Shown here piece by piece: positions 43,952 to 52,842 of a stretch of DNA of 64,000 nt. The stretch spans positions 1,240,001-1,304,000 of the forward strand of contig NZ_CP082164.1 of NCBI RefSeq assembly GCF_023101685.1, written 5' to 3'. Within the stretch, counting starts at the first letter, position 1. Each line of letters begins with the position of its first letter. Position numbers and translations under genes: made by a program. Under the pieces are notes generated by a model, which was not told where the DNA came from, did no database searches, and saw nothing but the letters and a program-made list of their open reading frames with translations. The DNA is from Bradyrhizobium sp. 186. Its GTDB lineage: Bacteria > Pseudomonadota > Alphaproteobacteria > Rhizobiales > Xanthobacteraceae.

Positions 43952-44437
43952 ATGAGCGATGACGTGAAGGATGCTGGCCTGGTGGCGATGATCAGCAGCA
44001 TCCTGGGAGGCAGCAAGCGCGCAGACGTAATCGCGCCGCCTCCGCTCACTGACGTTCCGCCGACCGCGCCGTCGAACGGATTTGAGGCGGTCGCAGCGTC
44101 AATTTCCGAGGCGGCAGCGTCGAAGCGCGAAGATGCGCCCAATGCCTCGCCGGCCTCCACAAAGCCAATCGAGCCGCCCGCGCAATTCGTTACGACAGCG
44201 GACGGCAAACGACGGCTGCCTGCGGAGACGATTGCCGATCTCGTGCTCGGTGAGTTGCGCAAGCTGGATGATTTTCCCGCGTCCGGCACCTCGGTCACGG
44301 TCTATGGCTACCGGCATTGGAACGCCATGATCACGTTCGCGCCGTTCTCGACCACGTTCCGGAATGCAACGCGGTTCCGCCAGGCCATACCCGATCTCGT
44401 CTTCAAGCTGCGCCGTTTCGTCGAACTTGAGATATAG
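43952..44437 (+). CDS. Hypothetical protein with disordered N-terminus
   Basis: A 161-residue protein I do not recognise. The first 85 residues are rich in alanine, proline and serine and look disordered. The folded C-terminal half reads RLPAETIADLVLGELRKLDD then TSVTVYGYRHWNAMITFAPF, a mixed alpha/beta pattern. It lies 82 bp after the IS element and 96 bp before a GreA/B-type gene on the same strand, so the two may be transcribed together. Confidence 0.7.
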   Translation: MSDDVKDAGLVAMISSILGGSKRADVIAPPPLTDVPPTAPSNGFEAVAASISEAAASKREDAPNASPASTKPIEPPAQFVTTADGKRRLPAETIADLVLGELRKLDDFPASGTSVTVYGYRHWNAMITFAPFSTTFRNATRFRQAIPDLVFKLRRFVELEI

Positions 44438-44533
44438 TCCGGGCAATCGCCTGCGCTGGTCCAGCGCGCAATCCCTGGTGATCGCGGCGCGAACGCGCCG
44501 CCGTCACCCAAACAGTTCGACAGGATTCTCAAG

Positions 44534-45016
44534 TTGAGCGTCGCCTTTACCAAAGAAGAGAGCGCCGAGACTGCGTCCGAGACGCTGTTGCCGGACCGCT
44601 CGATCTCGCCGCATCCAAACCTGGTGACCGAAGCGGGCCTGCAGGCGTTGCAGCGGCAGCTTCGAGAAGCGCGCGAGGCCTATGAGGCCGCGCAGCGCAT
44701 CGAGGACGTCAACGAAAAACGCCGGCAGTCGGCGGTCCCCTTGCGCGACGCACGCTATTTGACTGAACGACTGCGCACGGCGCAACTGGTCCCCAATCCA
44801 ACGTCAACCGATACGGTCGCCTTCGGCAGCACGGTTACCTTCAGCCGCGCCGACGGCCGCGTGCAGACCTATCGCATCGTCGGAGAGGACGAAGCCGAAC
44901 CAAAGGCCGGCTCGATTTCGTTCGTGTCGCCGGTCGCGAAGTCGCTGATCGGGAAAGCCGTCGCAGATGTGACCGGTTCGGGCAATCAGGAGATCGAGAT
45001 TCTGTCGATTGCGTAG
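44534..45016 (+). CDS. GreA/GreB-family transcription elongation factor-like protein
   Basis: A 160-residue protein. A predicted N-terminal coiled coil (TEAGLQALQRQLREAREAYE onward) is followed by a GreA/B C-terminal domain with GSTVTFSRADGRVQTYRIVG and SFVSPVAKSLIGKAVADVTG. It resembles the Gre-like paralogues of Rhizobiales that bind RNA polymerase in its secondary channel. The tip residues of the coiled coil differ from classical GreA, so cleavage stimulation is uncertain. A TTG start at 44534 is used, since no ATG fits; other starts are possible. Confidence 0.8.
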   Translation: MSVAFTKEESAETASETLLPDRSISPHPNLVTEAGLQALQRQLREAREAYEAAQRIEDVNEKRRQSAVPLRDARYLTERLRTAQLVPNPTSTDTVAFGSTVTFSRADGRVQTYRIVGEDEAEPKAGSISFVSPVAKSLIGKAVADVTGSGNQEIEILSIA

Positions 45017-45071
45017 GGACGCGATCGAGGTACGAGCCTCAACGAGGCATGACATTGGACGAGAAGCTTGA

Positions 45072-45116
45072 TGGTGGGCGCACACGGGATCGAACTTTGG
45101 GCCTCTCCCGTGTGAA
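45072..45116 (-). repeat. 3' fragment of tRNA-Val(CAC), integration scar 1
   Basis: On the minus strand this reads from the anticodon loop (ttcacac) and stem gggag to the end gcgcccacca. The T-arm (caaag/ccgtg) has lost two pairs, so it is decayed. No 5' half adjoins it. It is 45 bp long and matches the fragment at 47222 at most positions. Confidence 0.8.
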
Positions 45117-45281
45117 GTAGGACGCCGTGTTCAGAATGGTCTACAATAATAGGTTATTTTGAACACTCGTCGAGTGCTGGCACTTATTTTCGCACGTCGA
45201 CGATTTCGGTAAATACAAAATTGACGACCGTTCTTTCTTTGGGAGCGGTCTGTCGGCGTTCCCGTTAATGTCTTCGTTGAA

Positions 45282-45581
45282 TCAGAGGTTTGCCGCCCGC
45301 TTGTACATCCCTGCCAGCGCACCGACTATCGACCCGAGGCATAGAGGCACACCAAAGACGGTCAGCGCCCAAAAGGCGAGCAGCAGGAAATGTCCTAGCA
45401 AACCTTCTCCAACAATATCACCGCGGAGCCAGAGATGTGCTGTGCCCGCTGCAGACAGCAGACAGCCGGCAATGCCCATTTTCATCCAAGTTGTTGGGCG
45501 TGGGTCACGTCGCGCGAAATGCAGAGACCCCCATGCGGCCACCAAAGCCAGCACCACCCAAAGGACTGCAATCACAAACAT
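45282..45581 (-). CDS. Small integral membrane protein
   Basis: A 99-residue protein with about three membrane helices (MFVIAVLWVVLALVAAWGSL, then around KMGIAGCLLSAAGTAHLWL, and LLLAFWALTVFGVPLCLGSI). Family unknown. It lies between two tRNA-Val scars with the next gene on the same strand, so it is probably cargo of an old integrated element. Confidence 0.65.
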   Translation of the reverse strand: MFVIAVLWVVLALVAAWGSLHFARRDPRPTTWMKMGIAGCLLSAAGTAHLWLRGDIVGEGLLGHFLLLAFWALTVFGVPLCLGSIVGALAGMYKRAANL

Positions 45582-45605
45582 GGGGCAACCTCCTACCGAT
45601 CCGAG

Positions 45606-46745
45606 CTACGGATCGATATTCAATTCAGTTGCCGCGGCACCAGCAATCGATGCATCGTCAATATCGGCGAGTGTCTTCATCGAGCGCTCACCTTGGCGAT
45701 TGACTTGGATCAGGGTTCGATCTTCCCCGGTAACGCTGGCATAAACCTCGTGATCAATGATTACGGGTCGAGAGGATCCCAAGCCAGGAGACTCGATCAG
45801 TTGCTCGCTGTTGCTGCTCTGGTCCACGATCACGAGGTTGTAGTGATAGGGGCTAGTGTTTGTCCTCGTTCTGAGAAATGCGACCAGCGAACCATCGACC
45901 GACGCCGTCGGATAGTTGGCTATACCCGCTGACACAAATAGCGGGGTCATCATCCGGGACGGCGAGTCGATTGTCGCCTTTTCGGGATCGTATGGAAGCC
46001 GGAAAATGCTGCTTTGCTGATCGGCAAGCGGGTTGGGCTGCGGAATTATGGGCCTGTCACGAGATGGACCATAGGCCGAGAAATAGATCTGGTTCTGCGC
46101 CACGGCTAACGAATCTAACTCATACAGTTTGAAGTCTGTTAGTTGCCGAGGTCCCGTGGTGGGATCAAATATCCAGATGTCGTTGCGGCTAAGTCTGACG
46201 CGGCCATCGCCTCCCGTGACATATGGGCTCGAAACGTAAAGAATCCGGTTCCCCGAAACCTCAATTGCGGAGTGGAGAGAGCCTGCGCTTCTGAAAACGA
46301 CGTGGCATGCGAGACTGGCGGTGTTACAGGACACCAATTCGGTGCCCTTGCGACCGAGAAGCTCTCGCAAGAACAGTAAGCGCCCTCCGTCCGGCGACAG
46401 ATAAGGGGACAGGAGGTGCGATCCTTCGCTCTTGAGCTTGGCTCGCTTTCCGGAATCGAAATCCACTAGCAGCAGCTGCATGTTCTCCGTCCTGCTGGAT
46501 CTCACCAAGATGGCCGCGTTCTTGACCGAGGCCGCGAGATAGAAGCCTCGGTTCCACTTGTCGAGATTGAAGCCCTGCGGATAGGCCGAGCTGGACGGCA
46601 ACACGAAAGCGAGCGAAAGCAAAATAAAGCCAATCGCTTTGTTGAAGCTGGACTGAGCTGCGGCGATGAAAATCATCCGGCAATTGTGAGCGGTGGTAGT
46701 AAAAAAACGACACTCGTCGGAGTTGAATTGCAGCCAATTGCACAA
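45606..46745 (-). CDS. TolB-like beta-propeller protein (PD40 repeats), exported
   Basis: A 379-residue protein; a start at 46676 (MIFIAAAQSSFNKAIGFILL) would give a typical signal peptide, while the open frame runs to 46745. The body shows propeller blades of the PD40/WD40-like type, such as SPYLSPDGGRLLFLRELLG, NDIWIFDPTTGPRQLTDFKL and PTASVDGSLVAFLRTRTN. Such proteins act in the periplasm as binding scaffolds. It is rather AT-rich for this genome and sits between tRNA scars, which suggests horizontal origin. Confidence 0.7.
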   Translation of the reverse strand: MCNWLQFNSDECRFFTTTAHNCRMIFIAAAQSSFNKAIGFILLSLAFVLPSSSAYPQGFNLDKWNRGFYLAASVKNAAILVRSSRTENMQLLLVDFDSGKRAKLKSEGSHLLSPYLSPDGGRLLFLRELLGRKGTELVSCNTASLACHVVFRSAGSLHSAIEVSGNRILYVSSPYVTGGDGRVRLSRNDIWIFDPTTGPRQLTDFKLYELDSLAVAQNQIYFSAYGPSRDRPIIPQPNPLADQQSSIFRLPYDPEKATIDSPSRMMTPLFVSAGIANYPTASVDGSLVAFLRTRTNTSPYHYNLVIVDQSSNSEQLIESPGLGSSRPVIIDHEVYASVTGEDRTLIQVNRQGERSMKTLADIDDASIAGAAATELNIDP

Positions 46746-47221
46746 TAATCACTAGCGCGGCTTGGCTCGGACATCATCAGAATGACAGCAACGCCGCGCG
46801 ATGCCCGCTTTGGCTAACCCGGACCCACGGGATATGTTCGTTTTGCGAAGCTATTGGGGGCAAGCGGACTTCAACTTCGCCTAGTCTGACCGCCTCGTCT
46901 TTGATGGTGGGCGCACATGAGATCGCACCATGGACCTGGAAGCGAACGCTTTCCCGCCGAGCTATGCGCCCTTGGTCCGACAATGCCGGCGTAAACCTCA
47001 GGTGCGGTCTGATCTGCGGCGGCTCCTCTCTCCGGATCTTAGCATCGGGCCGCTGTTTTGCCCGACGAGTCAAATCTGAGTTCGGAAAAGCCGCAATCCA
47101 TTGTTTCCGCTTGCGTCGGCTACTGTGCATGGGGCTGTTTCGACATTTTTGATGAGATGGTCCCCCGAACGCTGCCAAGCGCCGACGATGGTCAGCAATC
47201 AGTGTGGTTCAGGAGAATGAA
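46746..47221. other. Non-coding stretch holding tRNA-Val scars
   Basis: No supported gene. Besides the partial tRNA copy at 46905-46938, no clear motif is seen. It is the junction between two old insertions. Confidence 0.5.
46905..46938 (-). repeat. 3' fragment of tRNA-Val, integration scar 2
   Basis: On the minus strand aggtccatggtgcgatctca followed by tgtgcgcccacca: variable region, T-arm (one wobble pair) and acceptor 3' strand with CCA. It has no anticodon arm, so it is shorter or more decayed than scars 1 and 3. Confidence 0.7.
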
Positions 47222-47266
47222 TGGTGGGCGCACAAGGGATCGAACCTTGGACCTCTCCCGTGTGAA
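47222..47266 (-). repeat. 3' fragment of tRNA-Val(CAC), integration scar 3, next to the integrase
   Basis: On the minus strand it runs from loop ttcacac, stem gggag, through a perfect T-arm (caagg-ttcgatc-ccttg) to tgcgcccacca. It is 45 bp long, ends at the anticodon loop, and lies 258 bp before the integrase start. That is the usual position of an attachment site. Confidence 0.85.
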
Positions 47267-47524
47267 CCACAATTGGTGGACTGTAGCCAACCTAATCCAG
47301 CCATAGTCTTATTGTAAAAGTCCTTGTAAGGTAAAGAGTTGTGCCCATATTGGACCATCCTTGGCCTCAGTTGGCCTTACCACATTTTGTATGTCCGTGC
47401 TGTGCCCTTCGGAGGAATTCCCTTAGGGCACACAAACTGGGAACGTGGAGGCAATGGCTTGTGGTCCATTTCTTCTAGGATCGCGCCTCGACCCGTCTCA
47501 GGGCGCAAGGGAGCGAGAGCACAA

Positions 47525-48886
47525 ATGATGGAAAAGAGTAAAGAATCTCTCAGAGCTGAAGGAACGACGAATTACCTGAGACTCACTGACGCGGCGATCC
47601 GTGCGGCGACGCTGCCGCCGGGCAAATCGCAGCACTATCTGCACGACACAGAGCAGCCGGGGCTCGCGATCAGGATGCGCGCGACTGGTGGCAGGACCTG
47701 GGTCTTCATGTTCACAAAGCCTGGGACGAAAGGCACCCAACGCAAGACGCTGGGTGCATGGCCCAAATTCAATGAGAAGGCCGCGCGCAGGGCCGCCACC
47801 GTCGTCGCTGGGGAGGTGGTCATTGGGATCGATCCCAATGAGGTCAAGCGCGAGGCGAAGCGGCAAGCGCTGGCCGAGCGGCAGTGCACGACACTGGCGA
47901 CCCTGATCGTTGAAGATGGCCCCTACGAAATGTCCCTGACCGGGCGCCAGGTCGTCAACTGGAAAGCGGCCATGTCGGCACTCCGACGCGGTCTGAAAGA
48001 TCATTTCGACCTCGCCATCGCCGAGCTCACGCGACGGCAAATCATGGCGGCGGTGGACAGGATCGGCAAGACCGGCAAGCGCGGCGCAGCAAAGGACTTG
48101 CGCAAGCACACGCACACGTTCCTCGAATGGTGCGTCGGCGAAGGTTACGTCGAGCACAACGTACTCGCCGGCTATCGCGTGCCCAAGGAGACGCGCGCGC
48201 AGCGGGTCGGGCGCCGAACGAAGGGCCGGGCGCTGACCGACGATGAGATCATCAAAGTCTGGCACGCATCCGGCAAGCTTGGGACGTTTGGGCTATTGAC
48301 ACGAATGTGCCTACTTGGTGGCCCGCGCCGCAGCGAGCCAGCCATGATCGAGTGGCAAAATCACCTCATGGATGACCGCATCACTTTCGATGCAGCATGG
48401 ACCAAGATGGGCCTTTACCACGACGTGCCGCGCACCCACCTCGTTGACGAGGTGCTTACGGCCGCAAAACATTTCCAGCGTGCGACGTCGGACTATGTCT
48501 TCCCGTCACCGAAGACCGGCGGCCAGATGTCGGGCTTCACAAAGTTGGTCGACCGCCTGGTCAAGGAAGCGGGTGTCGCCAAGTTCACAATGCATGACTT
48601 AAGGCGCAGCTTGCGAACCATCATGTCACGCTGCGGCTATGACAACGAAATCCAGCGGTTGTGTGTTGGGCAAAAGCCGCGCGGGATCGATCAGGTCTAC
48701 AATCACGACGAACAGTGGATCATCCGCAAGATGGCGTTCGAAGCTGCTCATGACTACATCGCGGAGTTGGTCGGCGCGAAACGGGGGGGCAAGGTCGTGC
48801 GCCTGCAGCGGACGAATCCGCTCGATCCCATCAAGGCCGAATTGCTTGGCCGTCTTCGCGAGCATTATGCGGCTGCGACGACTTAG
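47525..48886 (+). CDS. int: Tyrosine-type site-specific integrase
   Basis: A 453-residue phage/island integrase. It has an N-terminal DUF4102-like arm-binding domain (PGLAIRMRATGGRTWVFMFT), a core-binding domain and a catalytic domain. In the last, arginine I is in LLGGPRRSEPAMIEW, the H-x-x-R box in HDLRRSLRTIMSRCGY and the nucleophile tyrosine in GIDQVYNHDEQW. The second histidine of the RHRY set appears as glutamine (VGQKPRG). The ATG at 47525 was used; the open frame extends to 47339 through the attachment-site region. It sits by a tRNA-Val fragment, so it probably targets that tRNA. Confidence 0.9.
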   Translation: MMEKSKESLRAEGTTNYLRLTDAAIRAATLPPGKSQHYLHDTEQPGLAIRMRATGGRTWVFMFTKPGTKGTQRKTLGAWPKFNEKAARRAATVVAGEVVIGIDPNEVKREAKRQALAERQCTTLATLIVEDGPYEMSLTGRQVVNWKAAMSALRRGLKDHFDLAIAELTRRQIMAAVDRIGKTGKRGAAKDLRKHTHTFLEWCVGEGYVEHNVLAGYRVPKETRAQRVGRRTKGRALTDDEIIKVWHASGKLGTFGLLTRMCLLGGPRRSEPAMIEWQNHLMDDRITFDAAWTKMGLYHDVPRTHLVDEVLTAAKHFQRATSDYVFPSPKTGGQMSGFTKLVDRLVKEAGVAKFTMHDLRRSLRTIMSRCGYDNEIQRLCVGQKPRGIDQVYNHDEQWIIRKMAFEAAHDYIAELVGAKRGGKVVRLQRTNPLDPIKAELLGRLREHYAAATT

Positions 48887-49157
48887 TTGTCTTATCGCGT
48901 CCGGCCAGATAGTCGCGCACCGCATCGACTCGGTAAAGCGGGCGGCCATCGACGTAGCGCCATTTCAGCGGGTGGTTCGGATTGCGCCGCCATAGCTCCA
49001 GGGCTCCAGGCGTGCGCCGGATCACAGCGGCCGTCTCTAATGCCGTTAAATTTGAGCTGCCCGGCAGCGAATCGATATCGAACGTCGCGGGCGGCGGCAT
49101 GCCACGATTCTTCCGAGGTCGCTTCATGATGCGGAGCGTCTCCTTCGAGTGGCCCAT
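48831..49157 (-). CDS. Excisionase-like helix-turn-helix protein
   Basis: A 108-residue protein with a MerR/AlpA-like DNA-binding region: LTALETAAVIRRTPGALELW followed by RYVDGRPLYRVDAVRDYLAG, the beta-wing type seen in Xis and AlpA proteins. It is convergent with the integrase and overlaps its 3' end by 56 bp on the opposite strand. A recombination directionality or regulatory role is inferred from this. The ATG at 49157 has GAGAG before it; another start at 49127 is possible. Confidence 0.7.
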   Translation of the reverse strand: MGHSKETLRIMKRPRKNRGMPPPATFDIDSLPGSSNLTALETAAVIRRTPGALELWRRNPNHPLKWRYVDGRPLYRVDAVRDYLAGRDKTTKSSQPHNAREDGQAIRP

Positions 49158-49593
49158 CGTCAACTCTCACGATTGAAGCGAGCGAGGCTCTTGTGTAATC
49201 GCCTGGTCGCTTCTTGGGCGGAACGTCAAGAGAATCAACGCAGTCGTCGAACTTTGCCTGTCGAGTGCCGCCGATTTGACCATCATGCTCCGGTTGATGT
49301 TGCATAGGAACACGTCAATTGCGCGTCGTAGGATTGGATATCAACGCGAATAGAAGAAAAGTTGCTGGTAGGTAGCCGAGACCACTCCGCTCGCATTGCG
49401 GCCCTGCGAGGGGCCACGTCAGCGGCCGGTCACGCCCGCAGGCTATTGGCCGTCATGGGAAGCATGCCGAAGAATGCTGAAAAACGAACTGATAGGTGGT
49501 TCGACGCTTCGCAGCTACATCGAGGCGGGTTGGCGGACATCGGAATTGACTTGGCGATACGGACTTGCTCGGCGCCAGATCGCGGCGCCGATT
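49158..49593. other. Non-coding stretch between excisionase-like gene and hipA remnant
   Basis: Open frames are present but none resembles a known protein or has a ribosome-binding site worth trusting. It probably consists of island debris. Confidence 0.4.
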
Positions 49594-50115
49594 GAGCGCG
49601 CGTGCATATGGAGGACTTTGCACAGGTTCTTCGGCCGCTATCCATCCGAGAAATATACTGGTGCAGCGTATCACAATATTGCGGCCGCGCTGAACAGCGG
49701 CGTCTCGTTCGATTCCGCGATCGAATTTGTCCGTCGTCTTGCGCTCACCGCGATCACGGGCAATGGCGACATGCATCTGAAGAATTGGTCGCTACTGTAT
49801 CCTGGAGACGGACGGACGCCTACGTTGGCGCCAATCTACGACGTGCTCTCAACAGTTCCCTATATCCCGAAAGATGGTCTAGCATTGAGCCTTACGGGCG
49901 AAAAGTCATTCAAGGCTCTGACTCCAGAGCGCTGGCGTAATTTCGCGAACCGCAGCCGTCTTCCAGAAGGGGCAGTGGTAACCGCTGTAGCTGAGACCGC
50001 GGCGGCCGTGCGCGACAAGTGGTCAGTTCTTCCAGAACGCGACGTCGTGCCTGGGCAGGTTCTCGAGCGGATCGATGCACATATCGACGAAATGGTACCA
50101 ATCCTTGACCCTTAG
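49594..50115 (+). pseudogene. hipA: HipA-like kinase, C-terminal remnant with frameshift
   Basis: The part after a TGA reads ARVHMEDFAQVL in one frame and continues in another as FGRYPSEKYTGAAYHNIAAA, a clear frameshift near 49632 within a conserved HipA segment. The following part carries the HipA catalytic region TGNGDMHLKNWSLLYPGDGR and PIYDVLSTVPYIPKDGLALS. The N-terminal kinase half and any hipB partner are missing. It is a broken toxin of a HipBA-type toxin-antitoxin system. Confidence 0.75.
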
Positions 50116-50282
50116 GGGGCGGCAGTCCTCGAAATGTACATGACCCGATTCCCATCGTATAAGTGACGTTTTTACGGATGCGTCCCTGACGGATTTCCTA
50201 GCCAGCCTTCCAGGCATCTTGCCAATCACGCGACGGCTTGTTCTCGAAGGCGACCTCTTGTCCGCTGCCAAGCGCAGAGGAG

Positions 50283-50947
50283 ACAGGTCGTTTCTCGACC
50301 TCGTCCTGGTGGATCGAATCTAACAGTTGGTGCTCTCGTTTGACGGCGGCTACGATTTTGTCTGGTCTGCGGTCCATGTGAAGGGTTTTGCATCACTATT
50401 GGTTTCGTCGAGGAAGCGGTTGATGGCGGCCTTGAGTTCGCGGACCGATCGGAAGACGCGCGTTGAGGCGGCGTCTGGAGAGCTTGGCGAAGAATCCTTC
50501 GACGGCATTGAGCCACGAGGATGAGGTGGGCGTGAAGTGGAAGGTGAAACGCGGATGGCGATCGATCCATTTGCGGACCTTTGGGTACTTATGGGTGGCA
50601 AAAATGTCGAGGACGACGCGGACAGCCTTTTTGACCGGAACTTGAGCCTCGATCTGGTTGAGGAAGCGGATGAACTCCTGATGCCGATGCTTCTGCATGC
50701 AGCGTCCAATGACCTTGCCTTCGAGCACATCGAAGGCGGCAAACAGGGGGGTGGTACCGTTGCGCTTATAGTCGTGGGTCATGGTGGCGGCGCGCCCCTT
50801 CTTCAGGGGCAGACCCGGTTCGGTGCGATCGAGAGCCTGGATTTGGCTCTTCTCGTCCACCGAGAGCACGATGGCATGCTCGGGCGGATTTCCGTGCTGA
50901 CAAGGGCGCAATCGTCGCACCTGAACAGCCGGCATTGGCGTGCTCAC
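50283..50947 (-). pseudogene. IS630-family transposase remnant with frameshifts
   Basis: The DDE core is visible: first aspartate in AIVLSVDEKSQIQALDRTEP, second in VVLDIFATHKYPKVRKWIDR and glutamate in TSSSWLNAVEGFFAKLSRRR. The match then continues in a second frame (VFRSVRELKAAINRFLDETN, WTADQ) and a third (DKIVAAVKREHQLLDSIHQD), so there are at least two frameshifts. The N-terminal helix-turn-helix is missing. It is inactive debris. Confidence 0.8.
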
Positions 50948-51165
50948 CCAAGAACCTCATGGGCTGCAAGCAGAGCTCGCAGCCCCGCACGGGTGTGGTG
51001 CCGCTACTGGTGAAAAACAGCTTCATTTGCCCGCCTCCCTTGGCTTCAGCTCATAGGAATCTGATTCGCCTAGAAATTAAAGAGAACGAGCAGCCGGTTC
51101 ATATTGCCCTTGCCGGGTCTTGGGTGTCGACTTAGGCTGTTGTCATTTGCTCAGGTGAGGCGGAC
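50948..51165. other. Gap between IS630 remnant and cold-shock gene
   Basis: No gene recognised. It probably contains the cold-shock gene's promoter and leader close to 51166. Confidence 0.4.
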
Positions 51166-51372
51166 GTGCCGACAGGCATTGTGAAGTGGTTCAACGCGAC
51201 CAAGGGATTTGGTTTCATCCAGCCCGATGACGGCGGGCAGGATGTCTTCGTGCATATCAGCGCGGTGGAGCGCGCGGGCCTATCGGGCTTGGCTGAGGGG
51301 CAGAAGGTCTCTTACGAGGTGCAGGTCGATCGGAAGCGCGGAAAGAGCAGCGCGGAAAATCTACGCGTCTGA
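51166..51372 (+). CDS. cspA: Cold-shock domain protein (CspA family), island copy
   Basis: A 68-residue cold-shock protein with KGFGFIQP and DVFVHISAV motifs, beginning [14 protein letters not shown] from a GTG at 51166 with GAGG 6 bp upstream. It is about two-thirds identical by eye to the protein at 3341, differing mainly in the second half (for example [17 protein letters not shown]). Bradyrhizobium genomes carry several such genes, and this one lies in the accessory zone. Confidence 0.93.
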   Translation: MPTGIVKWFNATKGFGFIQPDDGGQDVFVHISAVERAGLSGLAEGQKVSYEVQVDRKRGKSSAENLRV

Positions 51373-51405
51373 CCCTCGCCATGATCGCCGGTACCCACCC
51401 CATAT

Positions 51406-51825
51406 TCACAGGCGTCGCTTGAAGGGCAGCACTTTGCCTGGCGGTCGCGATGCGCTTGTAGTCGGACGGGGTGGACGCTCTGGGTCGGGCGTTTCGGGAT
51501 CAATGCCGTAGAGATCCTCCACCGTGTACTCCATTTTTCTCCAGCGAGCTTTTTTGTACAGCGCGTCGTAACCCCAAACTTCAGTGAACCGAGCGTCTTT
51601 CCACGGGATACCGTCAGGTGAGGTGTCGTCGTCCTTGCTGCGAGGCAAGGGAATTTGCACGGCTGGCCCCTCCCAGATCACGCCCCCTCGACTCAGCTTT
51701 CGGTACTCGCAACCATCTGGATCTAGGACTTCGTCGATCAGGAATGCGAGCTCAAGTGGATTCGAAGCGTAGAATACGCCCACCAAGTCATGCTCTTCGA
51801 TCGTTCTGACGAGGTACGCGGGCAT
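51406..51825 (-). CDS. Hypothetical protein
   Basis: A 139-residue soluble protein without a recognised family. It begins MPAYLVRTIEEHDLVGVFYA and has a short conserved-looking middle (DEVLDPDGCEYRKLSRGGVI) and a proline-rich basic tail ending PGKVLPFKRRL. Similar short proteins occur in Bradyrhizobium accessory DNA. It is convergent with the cold-shock gene, with only 33 bp between stops. Confidence 0.65.
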   Translation of the reverse strand: MPAYLVRTIEEHDLVGVFYASNPLELAFLIDEVLDPDGCEYRKLSRGGVIWEGPAVQIPLPRSKDDDTSPDGIPWKDARFTEVWGYDALYKKARWRKMEYTVEDLYGIDPETPDPERPPRPTTSASRPPGKVLPFKRRL

Positions 51826-52041
51826 GACCTGCTCCTATGGCGGGCAATCATTCCTTAGGAGGTGACGCAAATCAATCCGGCGACCTTACTTACGCAAGGG
51901 GCTTTTATACCTCATTCGATTCTCAGCTTAGCTTTTGCCACTCGACAGCAAGGCGGAGCCAGGTTTCCTCGCCGAGCGGGTTGATCCCATCAGGCAGCCG
52001 AAACAGCCTCCGCGCAACAATTTTGCAGCTACACTCTCCCA

Positions 52042-52257
52042 ATGCCGAAATTCCATTTCAAGCTAATTGATACCAGCATCGTCTCTGATCACGGCGAGCA
52101 CGATCTGCTGGACGAAACCGTCGCCCAGATCGAGGCGATCAAACGAGCGCGCTCGTTGCGCACTTCGCGGCCCCATCTGGTTGGGCGCAACTGTTCGATA
52201 TCTGTCGTTGATGAGATGGGAAAGAACGTCTGTCGCATTCCGATCGACGACATCTAA
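52042..52257 (+). CDS. DUF6894-family small protein
   Basis: A 71-residue protein of the DUF6894 type: MPKFHFKLIDTSIVSDHGEH, then DLLDETVAQIEAIKRAR, and the C-terminal strand SISVVDEMGKNVCRIPID. The family is very common in Bradyrhizobium and its function is unknown. No partner is obvious beside it. Confidence 0.88.
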   Translation: MPKFHFKLIDTSIVSDHGEHDLLDETVAQIEAIKRARSLRTSRPHLVGRNCSISVVDEMGKNVCRIPIDDI

Positions 52258-52292
52258 CGCGGGGCTCAGCCTGGCCTATCCTTGCGGCGCCG

Positions 52293-52337
52293 AGGCACGC
52301 ACGTGTGATGACGTTGGGAAAGACCGTGTGAAGTAGT
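52293..52337 (-). repeat. Possible fourth, strongly decayed tRNA-Val scar
   Basis: Shares ccgtgtgaagtag (13 bp) with scar 1 at 45110-45122, including bases beyond the tRNA part, and the order gcac ... ttggg before it. The rest has drifted. It may be a matching end of the element that left scar 1, or chance. Confidence 0.35.
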
Positions 52338-52395
52338 TCACAAGCGGCAGGTACTGCCAAGCCTAGTGTCCGCGCTTCAACTGGAGGGAAGCGCC

Positions 52396-52584
52396 ATGAA
52401 GTTTAATTGGACGACCTCTCGAATGCTCGCACTGACAGCCGTTGTTCTGGCGGCGGCTGGTACCACTATGGCAATCGGCAATCCTCGCCAAGTGTTTGAA
52501 CCAATGCTGGGATCCGAGTGGCAATGTAGCCGAACCATGCTGCTCGTGACGACTTGTTCTCACTTGAGCGCTAGATCGGAATAA
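52396..52584 (+). CDS. Small secreted protein
   Basis: A 62-residue protein with a signal peptide (MLALTAVVLAAAGTTMA region, cleavage near AIG) and a short mature part with two cysteines (EWQCSRTMLLVTTCSHL). The ATG has a very good ribosome-binding site (GGAGGGAA, 5 bp away). Family unknown, although similar small secreted proteins are frequent in Bradyrhizobium. Confidence 0.65.
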   Translation: MKFNWTTSRMLALTAVVLAAAGTTMAIGNPRQVFEPMLGSEWQCSRTMLLVTTCSHLSARSE

Positions 52585-52606
52585 CGGCGTGTCTTGCTGA
52601 CAGCCT

Positions 52607-52816
52607 TTAGGCTTCGTGATCACCGCGATCGCGCGGCAGCAATCGGCCGCGTGCGTAACCGGGCGAGGCAAGCTCTTCTAGTCGCCGCTCTTCGTTCGCG
52701 ACAATGAGCGCCTTCACCGCCTCGCGCGCATCCCCGCCGCAAGCTTCAATGGCCTGATCGGCCGCCACTTTGAGGCGGTCGGGGTCGGGCGGGTGGTTTG
52801 GAGAGCCTGCGGGCAT
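52607..52816 (-). CDS. Small helical protein behind a LexA-type box
   Basis: A 69-residue protein whose centre (DRLKVAADQAIEACGGDARE then AVKALIVANEERRLEELA) is predicted as two helices and resembles a short Bradyrhizobium family of unknown role. Its ATG lies 27 bp from a GAAC-N7-GAAC box, and a TTGCGA -35-like hexamer overlaps that box. This suggests repression by LexA and induction by DNA damage. No good ribosome-binding site is seen, so the transcript could be nearly leaderless. Regulation is inferred. Confidence 0.65.
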   Translation of the reverse strand: MPAGSPNHPPDPDRLKVAADQAIEACGGDAREAVKALIVANEERRLEELASPGYARGRLLPRDRGDHEA

Positions 52817-52842
52817 CCCAACGAAGTACCATTTTTGTTCTT

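Noticed and set aside
47222..47330. Intact tRNA-Val gene
   Set aside because: The sequence after the anticodon loop does not continue as the 5' half of a tRNA, so only the 3' fragment is present.
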